In this document: positions 1 through 6,789 of the stretch, piece by piece
How positions within the stretch are numbered: the stretch's first letter is position 1
Layout of the letters: every line of letters starts with the position of its first letter
NCBI GenBank assembly: GCA_042218715.1
Contig: JBDGQU010000042.1
Coordinates: 1-6,798, forward strand
Length of the DNA: 6,798 bases
From: JAGXLP01 sp042218715
GTDB taxonomy: Bacteria; Bipolaricaulota; Bipolaricaulia; M55B111
Reading direction: 5' to 3'
Program-made: the position numbers and the translations under genes
The notes under the pieces: generated by a model
Told to the model about the DNA's origin: nothing
Seen by the model: the letters and a program-made list of their open reading frames with translations, nothing else
Databases searched by the model: none

Positions 1-1070
1 TCTTCGGGAGTTCCGTTGGGCAATACGTTCTGAGTGTCGCAGCCCCCGCCCCAGAATACGAGTTTCTTTCCGAACTCTTTTTTTAATTTTTCTGGTTCCA
101 TTCCTACGGCGTTAATATGGACCGGGTTAATAATCTCCAGGCCGGCATCGATCAAGTCGGGGATTAGTTGATATATTGATCCGCATGAATGTAGGAATAC
201 CTTCCAGTCAGTTTTCTTCTTTACGTGGCTCCACATAGCTTTGTGCCGGGGTTTGAATAGGTCTCTATAGGTTTGAGGAGAGATCTGGGGAGCATCTTGC
301 ATACCTAAATCATCTCCTCCAAATGCTATGATGTCAATATTATCCCCCAGTACTTCAATGAAGGTGTTTAAATTCTCCAGATGGTCTTCTACCAATAAAT
401 CCAACAGTGTTTTTACAAGTTTCTTATTCCCCGCGAGATCCTTGTACCATTGTTTATAGCCTCGGAGTAGCTGGCCCTGTTCATAAATACTGCCCCCAAA
501 CTCAACTATGATAGCTCGATCCGTTGTCTCTCTGAGTTCCTCGGACTTACGCCGGAGATACTCTTTTTCCTCTTCAGAGATTTCCTGTCGCGTGTATTCG
601 CTTTTCACTTCACCGGCGTTTTCACAGTTTGCAAGTGGGTGATGTACTCCTGCGGTGTCGTAATACAGAGAATCTTCCTGTCGACGCGCCAGAGTGTGTC
701 CGTTCTCGTCTTTTATCCTGTAAATTCCTTCTTCTTCAACCGGGTTGAATCCTTTAGGAACCAGGGCCGAAGACCCGTTTGAGAGTTCGCCTTCTTTCCA
801 TTTATCTATCTTTATTCCAAAGGCAGGTGCCAATCTATCCAGAGGTTTCACGTCGGCGTTAAACTTTTCCAGTATATCGTCGTCTATTTTCGCCAATTGT
901 TGCCAGACGTCGTATAATTTAACTTTATTGGAGTCTAAATCTAAGTGAGTTCTCAGTTTCTTGTAGGTTATGGCATGCATACCGGTAGACCTCATTCCTC
1001 CTATATCGATAGGAACTCGGTCGGGTTCCTTGTGGTTAATAGCCTGTAGTACTCTTTCACGGTGGTTCAT
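1..1070 (-). CDS. UroD-like (MtaA/CmuA-type) methyltransferase-family protein, C-terminus cut by window edge
   Basis: Translating the minus strand from the ATG at 1068-1070 gives 356 uninterrupted codons running off the left edge; a family total near 370-420 residues implies a modest missing C-terminus. Seen: an N-terminal RERVLQAINHKEPDRVP block (residues 4-20), typical of the UroD superfamily; FGGDDLGMQDAP followed by ISPQTYRDLFKPRHK (about 250-277); FLHSCGS (292-298); and FWGGGCDTQ with LPNGTPE near the end. H294, C296 and C344 resemble the His-x-Cys...Cys zinc site of corrinoid-linked MtaA/MtbA methyltransferases, although the Cys-Cys distance looks shorter than in MtaA. An AGGTGA ribosome site lies 5 nt before the ATG. 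It follows the epimerase gene by 38 bp and is the sixth gene of the operon. Family membership is secure. True haem-pathway HemE activity is unlikely in this context. The substrate is unknown; methyl transfer is an inference from family relatives. Confidence 0.9.
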   Translation of the reverse strand, partial: MNHRERVLQAINHKEPDRVPIDIGGMRSTGMHAITYKKLRTHLDLDSNKVKLYDVWQQLAKIDDDILEKFNADVKPLDRLAPAFGIKIDKWKEGELSNGSSALVPKGFNPVEEEGIYRIKDENGHTLARRQEDSLYYDTAGVHHPLANCENAGEVKSEYTRQEISEEEKEYLRRKSEELRETTDRAIIVEFGGSIYEQGQLLRGYKQWYKDLAGNKKLVKTLLDLLVEDHLENLNTFIEVLGDNIDIIAFGGDDLGMQDAPQISPQTYRDLFKPRHKAMWSHVKKKTDWKVFLHSCGSIYQLIPDLIDAGLEIINPVHINAVGMEPEKLKKEFGKKLVFWGGGCDTQNVLPNGTPE

Positions 1071-1108
1071 ATTTATCACCTGGACTCAAAAAGGGTTTTA
1101 AACAGTAG

Positions 1109-2323
1109 CTAAGATTGATCGGTCTGCGGTCTGTTTCGCATGGTTTTTGCAATTTCTCTACAAGCACCGATTACGTGGTAACCAGTTTTACTGGGGTTTG
1201 ATTTTTTATTACTCAGTGGTTCCCCCTTGTTATTCACTAGTCGATACCAGCCTCCATAGCGGTCATCTACGAGGTGCTCACATGAGTAATCCCATATTTT
1301 CTTATACCAGTTTAAATAACTATCTTGCCCGGTCTCGTGCCATAGGAGGTAAGCTGCGGCTATGGTTTCTGCATGGACCCAATAATATTTATCGTCGTTT
1401 AAAACAGCACCGTTGAAATCAAAAGTATAATTCAAACCCCTATTTTCTTCGTCCCACCCGTACTTAATGGCTTTTTTAAACAAACTCTTTGACCGATCGA
1501 GCTCCCAACTGTCAGGTCGATATCTTTTTAAAATCAAAAGTAGCTTTGACCATTCGGTAAAATGCCCGGGAAGAAAACCGTAGGGTCTGTATAAGTTGTT
1601 CGGATCTTCCTTGTTATAATCCGGCTCCATTTTCCAATCAGTATTATAGTGTTCCCATATTTTACCATCACTTTGTCGGGAGAGCTCAATTACAATCTTC
1701 TTTGCTACTTTGTAAGCCCTATTTAGATATTTTTCCTTTCCTGTAGCTTCGTATGCCGCCAAAAGGGCCTCGACCATGTGCATGTTACAGTTCTGACCGC
1801 GATAAGGGAGAATTCTTGAGAAATCGTTTGTAGCTTCTGCTGCATACAGTTTGTGCTCGCTTTCCCAAAAATGTTCGTCCGTGAGTTCAAATATCTCGTC
1901 AATATGCTTTTCCACTCCCGTGAAACCCGCTTTATAAGCATTTGATAGGGCACATAAAACAAAGGCTTGCCCATACATTTTCTTTCTGCTTTTTTGGGGC
2001 ACGTCCTTTTCTATTGTCTGGTGGTATCCACCGTTTTTCTCGTCCTTATGCGATTCAATAAGGAATTCCAGCCCGTGCTGTAGATATTCTGAGTAACGGT
2101 CGGAATCGGTAATTAAATTCCCGAACGAGAAATTAAGGATGAACCGTGTAGTGCTTACTAAATCTCGGGTTTGGGCTTCGTAGACAGTTCCGTCATCGAG
2201 GTAACCGCCGTAAAATCCACCTTCCTTATCCACACATTGAGGCAAGTAAAACTCAATGGTTTCTATTGCGTGATCTTCTACGAAGTTCGGGTCATTGAAG
2301 TTATTACAGCAATTATTACTCAT
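1109..2323 (-). CDS. AGE-family sugar 2-epimerase/isomerase (GlcNAc 2-epimerase / cellobiose 2-epimerase fold)
   Basis: Predicted 404-residue cytoplasmic (alpha/alpha)6-barrel enzyme that interconverts C2 epimers, or aldose and ketose, at a free sugar or reducing end. Seen: TRDLVSTTRF (52-61, R60), MYGQAFVLCALSNAY (116-130), QNCNMHMVEALLAAYEATG (177-195), PGHFTEW (252-258), YWVHAETIAAAYLLWHETG (314-332), GGWY (357-360) and KTGYHVIGACRE (379-390). H182, H254, E257 and H383 fall where the family's catalytic residues are expected, and the H254-H383 spacing of 129 is close to that between the two catalytic histidines of cellobiose 2-epimerases. No signal peptide is visible. The frame stays open upstream to an ATG at 2416, but that start would overlap the permease gene by 35 bp and add a 31-residue tail with no family match; I chose the ATG at 2321-2323, preceded by a weak GGGGGCGAG site. 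An N-terminal CysCys (residues 5-6) sits in an Asn-rich stretch. N-acyl-glucosamine, mannose/glucose or beta-disaccharide substrates cannot be told apart by eye. Confidence 0.92.
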   Translation of the reverse strand: MSNNCCNNFNDPNFVEDHAIETIEFYLPQCVDKEGGFYGGYLDDGTVYEAQTRDLVSTTRFILNFSFGNLITDSDRYSEYLQHGLEFLIESHKDEKNGGYHQTIEKDVPQKSRKKMYGQAFVLCALSNAYKAGFTGVEKHIDEIFELTDEHFWESEHKLYAAEATNDFSRILPYRGQNCNMHMVEALLAAYEATGKEKYLNRAYKVAKKIVIELSRQSDGKIWEHYNTDWKMEPDYNKEDPNNLYRPYGFLPGHFTEWSKLLLILKRYRPDSWELDRSKSLFKKAIKYGWDEENRGLNYTFDFNGAVLNDDKYYWVHAETIAAAYLLWHETGQDSYLNWYKKIWDYSCEHLVDDRYGGWYRLVNNKGEPLSNKKSNPSKTGYHVIGACREIAKTMRNRPQTDQS

Positions 2324-2381
2324 TTTAGCTCGCCCCCATAATTGTAGATTATTGGTTTTTAAGTATGATTTAACTGATTTA

Positions 2382-3227
2382 TTATTGGCCTGCCTGAATG
2401 GTAAACCCTTTGACAAAGTATTTTTGTAGGCCCAGCAGTACGATTACCGTGGGAATTGACGCGATTATAGCCCCGGAAATCAGGACGGGTTCCGGTACAC
2501 CAGCTCGATAACCGCTTAACTTAGATAAACCTGTCATTATCGGGCGAACATCTTGAGTTAAAACCATCCCAAATAGTATATCGTTCCAGGTCCAGGTGAA
2601 TTGAAATATGAATACCACTACGAATGCCGCTTTGCTCAGGGGCAAAAATATATTCCAGTATATCCGAAAATCCGAGCAACCATCTATTCTGGCTGCTTCA
2701 ATTACCTCAGTTGGGATAGTTAGCGCGTAGTTTCTATATACCAATAGTGCAAAGGGTATACAGATTCCTATATATACAGCGGCGAGGCCGATACGAGTAT
2801 CGTAAAGACCCAGTGAACTTGTGAAGAGGTAAAGGGGAATTAAAAACATCTGGAAGGGAAATAAATTCCCGCTAAATATACCCATGAACCAGCTTTGCGG
2901 GGCTTTTATTCCTAAGTGAACTAACGAAAAGCCGGCCAAAGAAGCTAAGAAAGCGGATCCGGCCCCTCCCGCTAAAGCATATATAAAGCTATTTAAAAAG
3001 TAACTTCCCAGGTTGGCTTTGCCCCAGGCCCATCCGACGTTGCTAAATATATTGCCTGGAATCGTTTTGAGTTTTGGTGGTGACCAAAAGGCTAATCCGT
3101 CGAATTGGCTTGGCGACTTAATCGAAGTGATTACTGAAGAGGCTATGGGAAACAGCCATACCAGCGTTAGAGCCCCTAGAACGGTATAAATACATATCTT
3201 TTGAAAAGTAGAAACTTCCAGTTTCAC
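2382..3227 (-). CDS. Sugar ABC transporter permease, MalG/CUT1 type
   Basis: A 281-residue inner-membrane protein forming half of the translocation channel of a carbohydrate importer. About six hydrophobic segments are visible (roughly 11-33, 76-104, 114-136, 146-166, 199-221, 249-267). The permease EAA loop, which docks onto the ATPase, is clear: EAARIDG at 177-183 followed by FLP at 194-196. The C-terminal GLQKYFVKGFTIQAGQ is the usual MalG-type ending (commonly GL..G.VKG). The start codon is GTG (3225-3227), set by an AAGGAG site that overlaps the stop codon of the preceding permease gene; only 11 bp separate the two genes, so translation is probably coupled. Length and topology are normal for the family. 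Transported sugar cannot be read from the permease. Confidence 0.95.
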   Translation of the reverse strand: MKLEVSTFQKICIYTVLGALTLVWLFPIASSVITSIKSPSQFDGLAFWSPPKLKTIPGNIFSNVGWAWGKANLGSYFLNSFIYALAGGAGSAFLASLAGFSLVHLGIKAPQSWFMGIFSGNLFPFQMFLIPLYLFTSSLGLYDTRIGLAAVYIGICIPFALLVYRNYALTIPTEVIEAARIDGCSDFRIYWNIFLPLSKAAFVVVFIFQFTWTWNDILFGMVLTQDVRPIMTGLSKLSGYRAGVPEPVLISGAIIASIPTVIVLLGLQKYFVKGFTIQAGQ

Positions 3228-3234
3228 TGTTACA

Positions 3235-3240
3235 CTCCTT
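3235..3240 (-). promoter_or_regulatory. Ribosome binding site that fixes the GTG start of the MalG-type permease
   Basis: The minus strand reads AAGGAG, 7 nt upstream of the GTG at 3227-3225, and the site overlaps the upstream TAA stop (3241-3239). No alternative start with comparable spacing is visible, so GTG initiation is the best reading. The overlap suggests that ribosomes ending on the MalF-type gene re-initiate here, keeping the two subunits in balance. Confidence 0.8.
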
Positions 3241-4090
3241 AAGCTGAGGGATTAAGTGCCTTTAAGTTCCTCCACGCGAAGACTAACGTGATAATTGTTA
3301 TTACGACGGCGATTGCTGACCCGAAACCCATTTTGGTAAGGAGGAAAGATTCCCTATACATGGAGATTGCTAGTGTTTCCGACGCCCTACTTGGTCCTCC
3401 ATGGGTCATTACCCAGGGTACGGCAAATACTCTGGTCGTATTTATAATAGTGTTAGCAACAACCAACATCGTAATAGGGCGGAGCAAAGGTAGGGTCACG
3501 TGATAAAATGTCTGCCAGAAGCTAGCCCCGTCGACTCTTGCCGCCTCTAACGGTCCTTCCGGCAAGCTTTGTAGTCCTACTAAAAAGATGACCAAATTTA
3601 AACCCAACCACCGCCAGGACCAAACACCGATCATCAAAAAAGTATTAATTTGTCCGTTGGCTAAGAGTTGAAAGCTTCCTAGCCCCAGGGCATTTAGAAT
3701 AGCATTTAGCGCCCCTTGTTGGGTTGAGTAAACGTTACTCCAGAGGATCCCGGCTACAGCAGGAGCAATGGTAACCGGAATGTAAAATACGGTTTTGAAA
3801 AAGCTTTTCAGTTTAACACTATTTATTACGATCGCCAGAAAGAGAGCAAATACTACCGGAAAAGCCAGAGAACCCAGAATCCACAAGAAAGTGTTTTTTA
3901 AGGATATTAATAAGTGTGGAGTAGTAAATACGTCCGTATAGTTAGATATACTAATCCATTCCGGAGAATGGATAATATCCCATTCCATAAAGCTTAGATA
4001 AATTGTATAAGCCGCCGGTAAAAGTTCGGCACCAAGAACGAAAAACAGTGCCGGAGTCAAGAAAACGTAAGGATTTAGTTTTTTTAGCAT
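3239..4090 (-). CDS. Sugar ABC transporter permease, MalF/UgpA (CUT1) type
   Basis: A 283-residue inner-membrane permease, partner of the MalG-type protein encoded next. Hydrophobic segments lie at roughly 8-30, 68-90, 104-121, 152-174, 205-227 and 256-274. The EAA loop is intact: EAARVDG at 182-188 with LP at 200-201. VMTHGGP (227-233) matches the MT.GGP motif common in MalF/UgpA permeases. The N-terminus KKLNPYVFLTPALFF is typical, so the ATG at 4088-4090 should be correct. Unusually, no Shine-Dalgarno sequence precedes it: the 9 nt upstream (CATTACCTT) are poor, and before them sits a strong hairpin. It follows the binding-protein gene by 51 bp. Low translation relative to the binding protein is the inferred result. 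Confidence 0.95.
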   Translation of the reverse strand: MLKKLNPYVFLTPALFFVLGAELLPAAYTIYLSFMEWDIIHSPEWISISNYTDVFTTPHLLISLKNTFLWILGSLAFPVVFALFLAIVINSVKLKSFFKTVFYIPVTIAPAVAGILWSNVYSTQQGALNAILNALGLGSFQLLANGQINTFLMIGVWSWRWLGLNLVIFLVGLQSLPEGPLEAARVDGASFWQTFYHVTLPLLRPITMLVVANTIINTTRVFAVPWVMTHGGPSRASETLAISMYRESFLLTKMGFGSAIAVVITIITLVFAWRNLKALNPSA

Positions 4091-4099
4091 AAGGTAATG

Positions 4100-4128
4100 A
4101 GAGCCCCCGGCTTTACACCAGGGGCTCT
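4100..4128 (-). repeat. Intergenic hairpin between binding-protein and permease genes (probable expression attenuator or RNA stabiliser)
   Basis: On the transcribed strand, AGAGCCCCTGG and CCGGGGGCTCT form an 11-bp stem (one G-U pair) around a 7-nt TGTAAAG loop. The sequence after the stem, CATTACCTT, is not T-rich, so it does not look like a complete intrinsic terminator. It ends 9 nt before the permease ATG and occupies the place where a Shine-Dalgarno sequence would be. In many sugar ABC operons a stem-loop after the binding-protein gene protects the upstream mRNA and lowers permease expression; this fits that pattern, though the role here is inferred. Confidence 0.75.
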
Positions 4129-4141
4129 AAATTAATCTTGA

Positions 4142-5446
4142 TTAGTTTTCTAGCTCTAATTGAGCTTTATAATCCACGCCGTAGTCGGCCCAGACTTCTG
4201 CTGCTTTTTTCTCAATTGCTTTTAGTGCACCTTTCCACTTATTCGGGTTGGCTAAAATCTTTTCAAATTGGATATTGGCTTCCTCGACTATATCGGAAGG
4301 AGTGGCTTCCCAGAATCTTATTACCTTGTGAGGGTATTGTTTAATTTGTTCCATGACGCTGGCAAACTCCGGGTGTCCTTTAGCTACTTTGTCCCGAGAA
4401 ACTAAATTTGTCCAGGGCATGCCATCCCAGAGCTCGTATTGCAAAGTTCGAGCTTCTTTGTCGGAAATCCACCATTTTAGCCACTTTTTAGCCGATTCGA
4501 CGTCAGAATTTTTACCTACCATTAAAGGAGAAATTTCCACAGCTACTGAGCCCTTTCCTTTGGGAGTGATGGGAGGGAGGATTGTGATTCCGTAATCTTC
4601 TCCCGGCTTTAAGCCTGAATCCATGAGAATGCCGCTATACCAGGTCCCGAATGGCGCGTAAGCCAACTTGTTTTGCTGAAAAAGTCTTGGTAGGTCTTCG
4701 ACGTAGGTTGCATCCATGGGCGCAAAATACCCTTTCTTGAGCATTTTTACCCACAGTTTAACGGTTTTGACAACTGGCTCATCTGTCCAGTGAGCCTTGC
4801 CGGCGGTCAGCTCGTTGTAAAATTTATAGCTTTGCCGGATCATGAGCTCTTGAAATACGATAAATGAAGTCCACCTGCTTTCACCAATTGTATTACCAAT
4901 TACATCGACTCCCTTCTCGTGCAGAAATTGTGCCTGGTCCATGAATCCCTTCCAGGTTTGAGGGGGTGTCAGATCGTATTTTTCGAGTACGTTTTTGTTG
5001 TAAAACCAAATCCAGTAACTGGACTGGAAAGGTACACCGTAAGTAGTCCCGTTAATGGTCAATTGTTCCTGTATTCCTTCAGCGACGTGAGACCCTGCCT
5101 CTTTCCAAACTTCAGACAGGTCAGCTACGAGACCGGCTTTTACGAGCTCTCTGGCTCGGTATCCAAACCACCACTTGAAAATTTCAGGTGCCCTTCCCGT
5201 AGTCAGATCGGATTTGACTCTTGATTTGTATACGGATAAATTGAACGGAGTAATTTCCGAGTTAACGCCAATCGTGTCTGCCGCCAGGTTGCCAATTTTT
5301 AGCCAATTTTCCTGGTATTCAGGGTTATCGTGAACGAATCGAATTTTTTCATCGGCAAGACCCAGACTACCTATGCCTCCCAATATTAGTGTTGTAATTA
5401 GAACAATAGTTATTAGTGATTGTATTCTTAAAGAAGAACTATTCAT
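4142..5446 (-). CDS. Extracytoplasmic sugar-binding protein of ABC importer (family 1, UgpB/MalE-like)
   Basis: A 434-residue precursor that captures the sugar outside the membrane and delivers it to the two permeases encoded downstream. Residues 1-31 form a signal peptide: a short n-region with R7, a hydrophobic core at about 8-24, then GSLGLA with probable cleavage before D32. There is no lipobox cysteine, so the mature protein should be soluble in a periplasm and not lipid-anchored. The mature part shows family-1 features, including IFKWWFGYRARELVKAGLV, INGTTYGVPFQ, WIWFYNKNVLEKYDL, PPQTWKGF, LAYAPFGTWYSG and AKKWLKWWISDKEA. It is rich in Trp and Tyr, as expected for carbohydrate stacking. 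The ATG is fixed by a perfect AGGAGG 8 nt upstream. Length is usual for the family (about 400-450). A mono- or short oligosaccharide ligand is likely; the exact sugar cannot be deduced. Confidence 0.94.
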   Translation of the reverse strand: MNSSSLRIQSLITIVLITTLILGGIGSLGLADEKIRFVHDNPEYQENWLKIGNLAADTIGVNSEITPFNLSVYKSRVKSDLTTGRAPEIFKWWFGYRARELVKAGLVADLSEVWKEAGSHVAEGIQEQLTINGTTYGVPFQSSYWIWFYNKNVLEKYDLTPPQTWKGFMDQAQFLHEKGVDVIGNTIGESRWTSFIVFQELMIRQSYKFYNELTAGKAHWTDEPVVKTVKLWVKMLKKGYFAPMDATYVEDLPRLFQQNKLAYAPFGTWYSGILMDSGLKPGEDYGITILPPITPKGKGSVAVEISPLMVGKNSDVESAKKWLKWWISDKEARTLQYELWDGMPWTNLVSRDKVAKGHPEFASVMEQIKQYPHKVIRFWEATPSDIVEEANIQFEKILANPNKWKGALKAIEKKAAEVWADYGVDYKAQLELEN

Positions 5447-5454
5447 TAGTTTGA

Positions 5455-5460
5455 CCTCCT
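5455..5460 (-). promoter_or_regulatory. Strong ribosome binding site of the sugar-binding protein gene
   Basis: A consensus AGGAGG lies 8 nt before the ATG at 5446-5444, the strongest such site in the window. It contrasts with the missing site in front of the MalF-type gene and fits high expression of the binding protein relative to the permeases. Confidence 0.85.
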
Positions 5461-5559
5461 AAACGTATTATTAACATCCGGATTGTCAACCATATCAGCT
5501 CGTCAAGAGCTCCGGCTTACGTTGAGCAGCTAAAATTCGGTTCTGTTCCTTTCCACCTC

Positions 5560-6573
5560 CTACTTCAAGGGGCGTATTGAACCCCGTAGTTTCACTTCTG
5601 TCGGGAGTCGAACAAGTTGTCTCTGGGAGGAATCATTCCCCTTTTCAATTCTGCTTAACAATAGATCCACTGCTTCCGAACCTAGTTGTTTTGAGTCCTG
5701 GGAAACGGTGGATAGTGGCGGGGATAACGAAGTAAGGGGTTCAATATCGTCAAAACCCATTACTGAAATGTCGTCCGGGCAAGTAATATCACTTTCGTTA
5801 ATTGCTTTTGAGGCTCCCAAGCTAAGTACGCCGTTAGTGGTAAAAAGTGCAGTTGGCTTTTGCTCCATGTTTATAAACTCTTTTGTTGCTTTATATCCAC
5901 CTTCAAACTTTGAGTTCGTCCATTTTACGAGATTCTGGTTGGCTTCAATATCTCCATCATATAAAGCCTTCCGGTATCCTGTATATCTTTCCCTGGTAGC
6001 ACTAATCGAGCGAATGCCTAAAATAATCCCTATTCTTTCGTGTCCCCGGTCTATCAAGTGTTTGGTGGCATTGTAAGCCCCTTCAACATTGTCACTTACC
6101 ACTCTGTCCACCTGGAAGCCCGGGATAAAACGGTCTATGAATACAAAAGGGGATCCATGCTCTTCAAGCTGACGAATATTTTTATCACTTTCTCCTGCCG
6201 GCGCTATCACTAACCCGTCTACCTGTTTTTGTCTGAGAACCTTTAAGTACAATGATTCCTTATCCTTAGTTTCGTCGGAATTACAAACTATTACGGAATA
6301 ACCGTTGTCTATGGCTTCGTCTTCTACTCCTCTAGCTATGTCTGAGAAATAGGGGTTTGAAATATCCCCCACAATCAAGCCTATGGTGTTTGTCTTATTG
6401 GTCGCGAGACTCTTTGCCACCGCGTTTGGCTGGTAGTCGAGTTTTTCGATAGCCTGCTCAACTTTTTCAGTCAATTCCCTGCTAACGTCTCGGGTACCGT
6501 TTATAACTCCAGAGACAGTTGCAACCGATACGCCGGCAAGTTTAGCTACGTCTTTTATCGTTGTTTTACCCAT
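5560..6573 (-). CDS. LacI-family transcriptional repressor
   Basis: A 337-residue regulator with an N-terminal helix-turn-helix (TTIKDVAKLAGVSVATVSGVING, residues 4-26), a hinge helix (PNAVAKSLA, 49-57) and a periplasmic-binding-protein-like core starting at TIGLIV (63-68). Core landmarks are SNPYFSDIARGVE (72-84), FIDR (145-148), SDN (160-162), RERYTGYRKAL (194-204) and VMGFDDIEPL (271-280). At the operator-reading positions it has Val-Ala and Gly where LacI has Tyr-Gln and Arg. I chose the ATG at 6571-6573 because MGKTTIKDVA is the usual family start; an in-frame TTG at 6586-6588 would add only five residues, and neither start has a clear Shine-Dalgarno sequence. As first gene of the operon, with a LacI-type palindrome in its leader, it most likely represses itself and the transport and sugar-enzyme genes behind it. 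The inducer is unknown. Confidence 0.95.
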   Translation of the reverse strand: MGKTTIKDVAKLAGVSVATVSGVINGTRDVSRELTEKVEQAIEKLDYQPNAVAKSLATNKTNTIGLIVGDISNPYFSDIARGVEDEAIDNGYSVIVCNSDETKDKESLYLKVLRQKQVDGLVIAPAGESDKNIRQLEEHGSPFVFIDRFIPGFQVDRVVSDNVEGAYNATKHLIDRGHERIGIILGIRSISATRERYTGYRKALYDGDIEANQNLVKWTNSKFEGGYKATKEFINMEQKPTALFTTNGVLSLGASKAINESDITCPDDISVMGFDDIEPLTSLSPPLSTVSQDSKQLGSEAVDLLLSRIEKGNDSSQRQLVRLPTEVKLRGSIRPLK

Positions 6574-6604
6574 TTTATCATTTTGCAAACTAATTAATTT
6601 GATT

Positions 6605-6620
6605 ATGTAAACGCTTACAT
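6605..6620. promoter_or_regulatory. LacI-type operator (cre-like palindrome) in the repressor leader
   Basis: ATGTAAACGCTTACAT is a 16-bp inverted repeat centred on CG with a single mismatched pair, the classic form of LacI/GalR-family operators. It lies 15 bp past the -10 box of the predicted promoter, so it falls just downstream of the expected transcription start, where bound repressor would block initiation or elongation. It also fits the general CcpA cre pattern (TGWAANCGNTNWCA), so a global catabolite regulator is an alternative binder if the host has one. Confidence 0.85.
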
Positions 6621-6634
6621 TTTAAACAACACAC

Positions 6635-6662
6635 ATTATAGACATTAAGAACTTCTTTTCAA
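6635..6662 (-). promoter_or_regulatory. Predicted sigma-70/sigma-A promoter of the repressor and operon
   Basis: On the minus strand, TTGAAA (6662-6657) is separated by 16 nt from a perfect TATAAT (6640-6635). Transcription would start near 6628, giving a leader of about 55 nt before the repressor ATG. A 6-bp inverted repeat, GAACTT and AAGTTC around a 6-nt loop (6649-6666), overlaps the -35 box and might be a second protein site or chance. This is the only good promoter I see in the window. Confidence 0.75.
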
Positions 6663-6732
6663 GTTCCCCGAATTGCCTTACCCGGCACTAATGAACCTAA
6701 AACCCTGAAAATACCAGAAATCCCGGGAGTCA

Positions 6733-6789
6733 GGCAAGCGGCTGGGTGTATGAACGATAAAATTAAGCCGCTGTTCGTGAATTTCTGCC
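6733..6789. repeat. Interrupted inverted repeat at the right edge
   Basis: AGCGGCT (6737-6743) pairs perfectly with AGCCGCT (6766-6772) across a 22-nt loop, and the flanking GGCA (6733-6736) pairs with TGCC (6786-6789) if 13 nt bulge out. There is no T-run after it on either strand, so it is not a standard terminator. The rest of 6663-6798 shows no convincing gene: short open frames exist on both strands but none has a recognisable domain or good ribosome site. A dispersed non-coding repeat element is possible, though one copy cannot prove it. Confidence 0.4.

Noticed and set aside
1723..1974. Minus-strand frame of 83 codons inside the epimerase gene.
   Set aside because: It overlaps the conserved epimerase reading frame out of phase and has no recognisable features.
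2324..2416. An upstream in-frame ATG at 2416 would extend the epimerase by 31 residues.
   Set aside because: It would overlap the permease coding end by 35 bp, and the added residues show no AGE-family similarity; the internal ATG at 2323 gives a normal family length.
5462..5489. A perfect TTGACA -35-like box (5484-5489, minus strand) upstream of the binding-protein gene.
   Set aside because: The only -10 at acceptable spacing is TACGTT (3 of 6 matches), and transcription would then begin inside the ribosome binding site; nearer AT-rich hexamers give spacers of 13-14 nt.
5494..5520. AGCTC-TTGAC-GAGCT small stem in the spacer after the repressor gene, considered as a terminator.
   Set aside because: Only five base pairs and no following T-run.
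5708..6076. Plus-strand open frame of 122 codons opposite the repressor gene.
   Set aside because: It lies wholly antisense to a clearly conserved LacI gene and shows no domain or ribosome site; the same holds for shorter plus-strand frames at 745-948, 1147-1416, 3288-3503, 4138-4344, 4353-4595 and 4919-5224.
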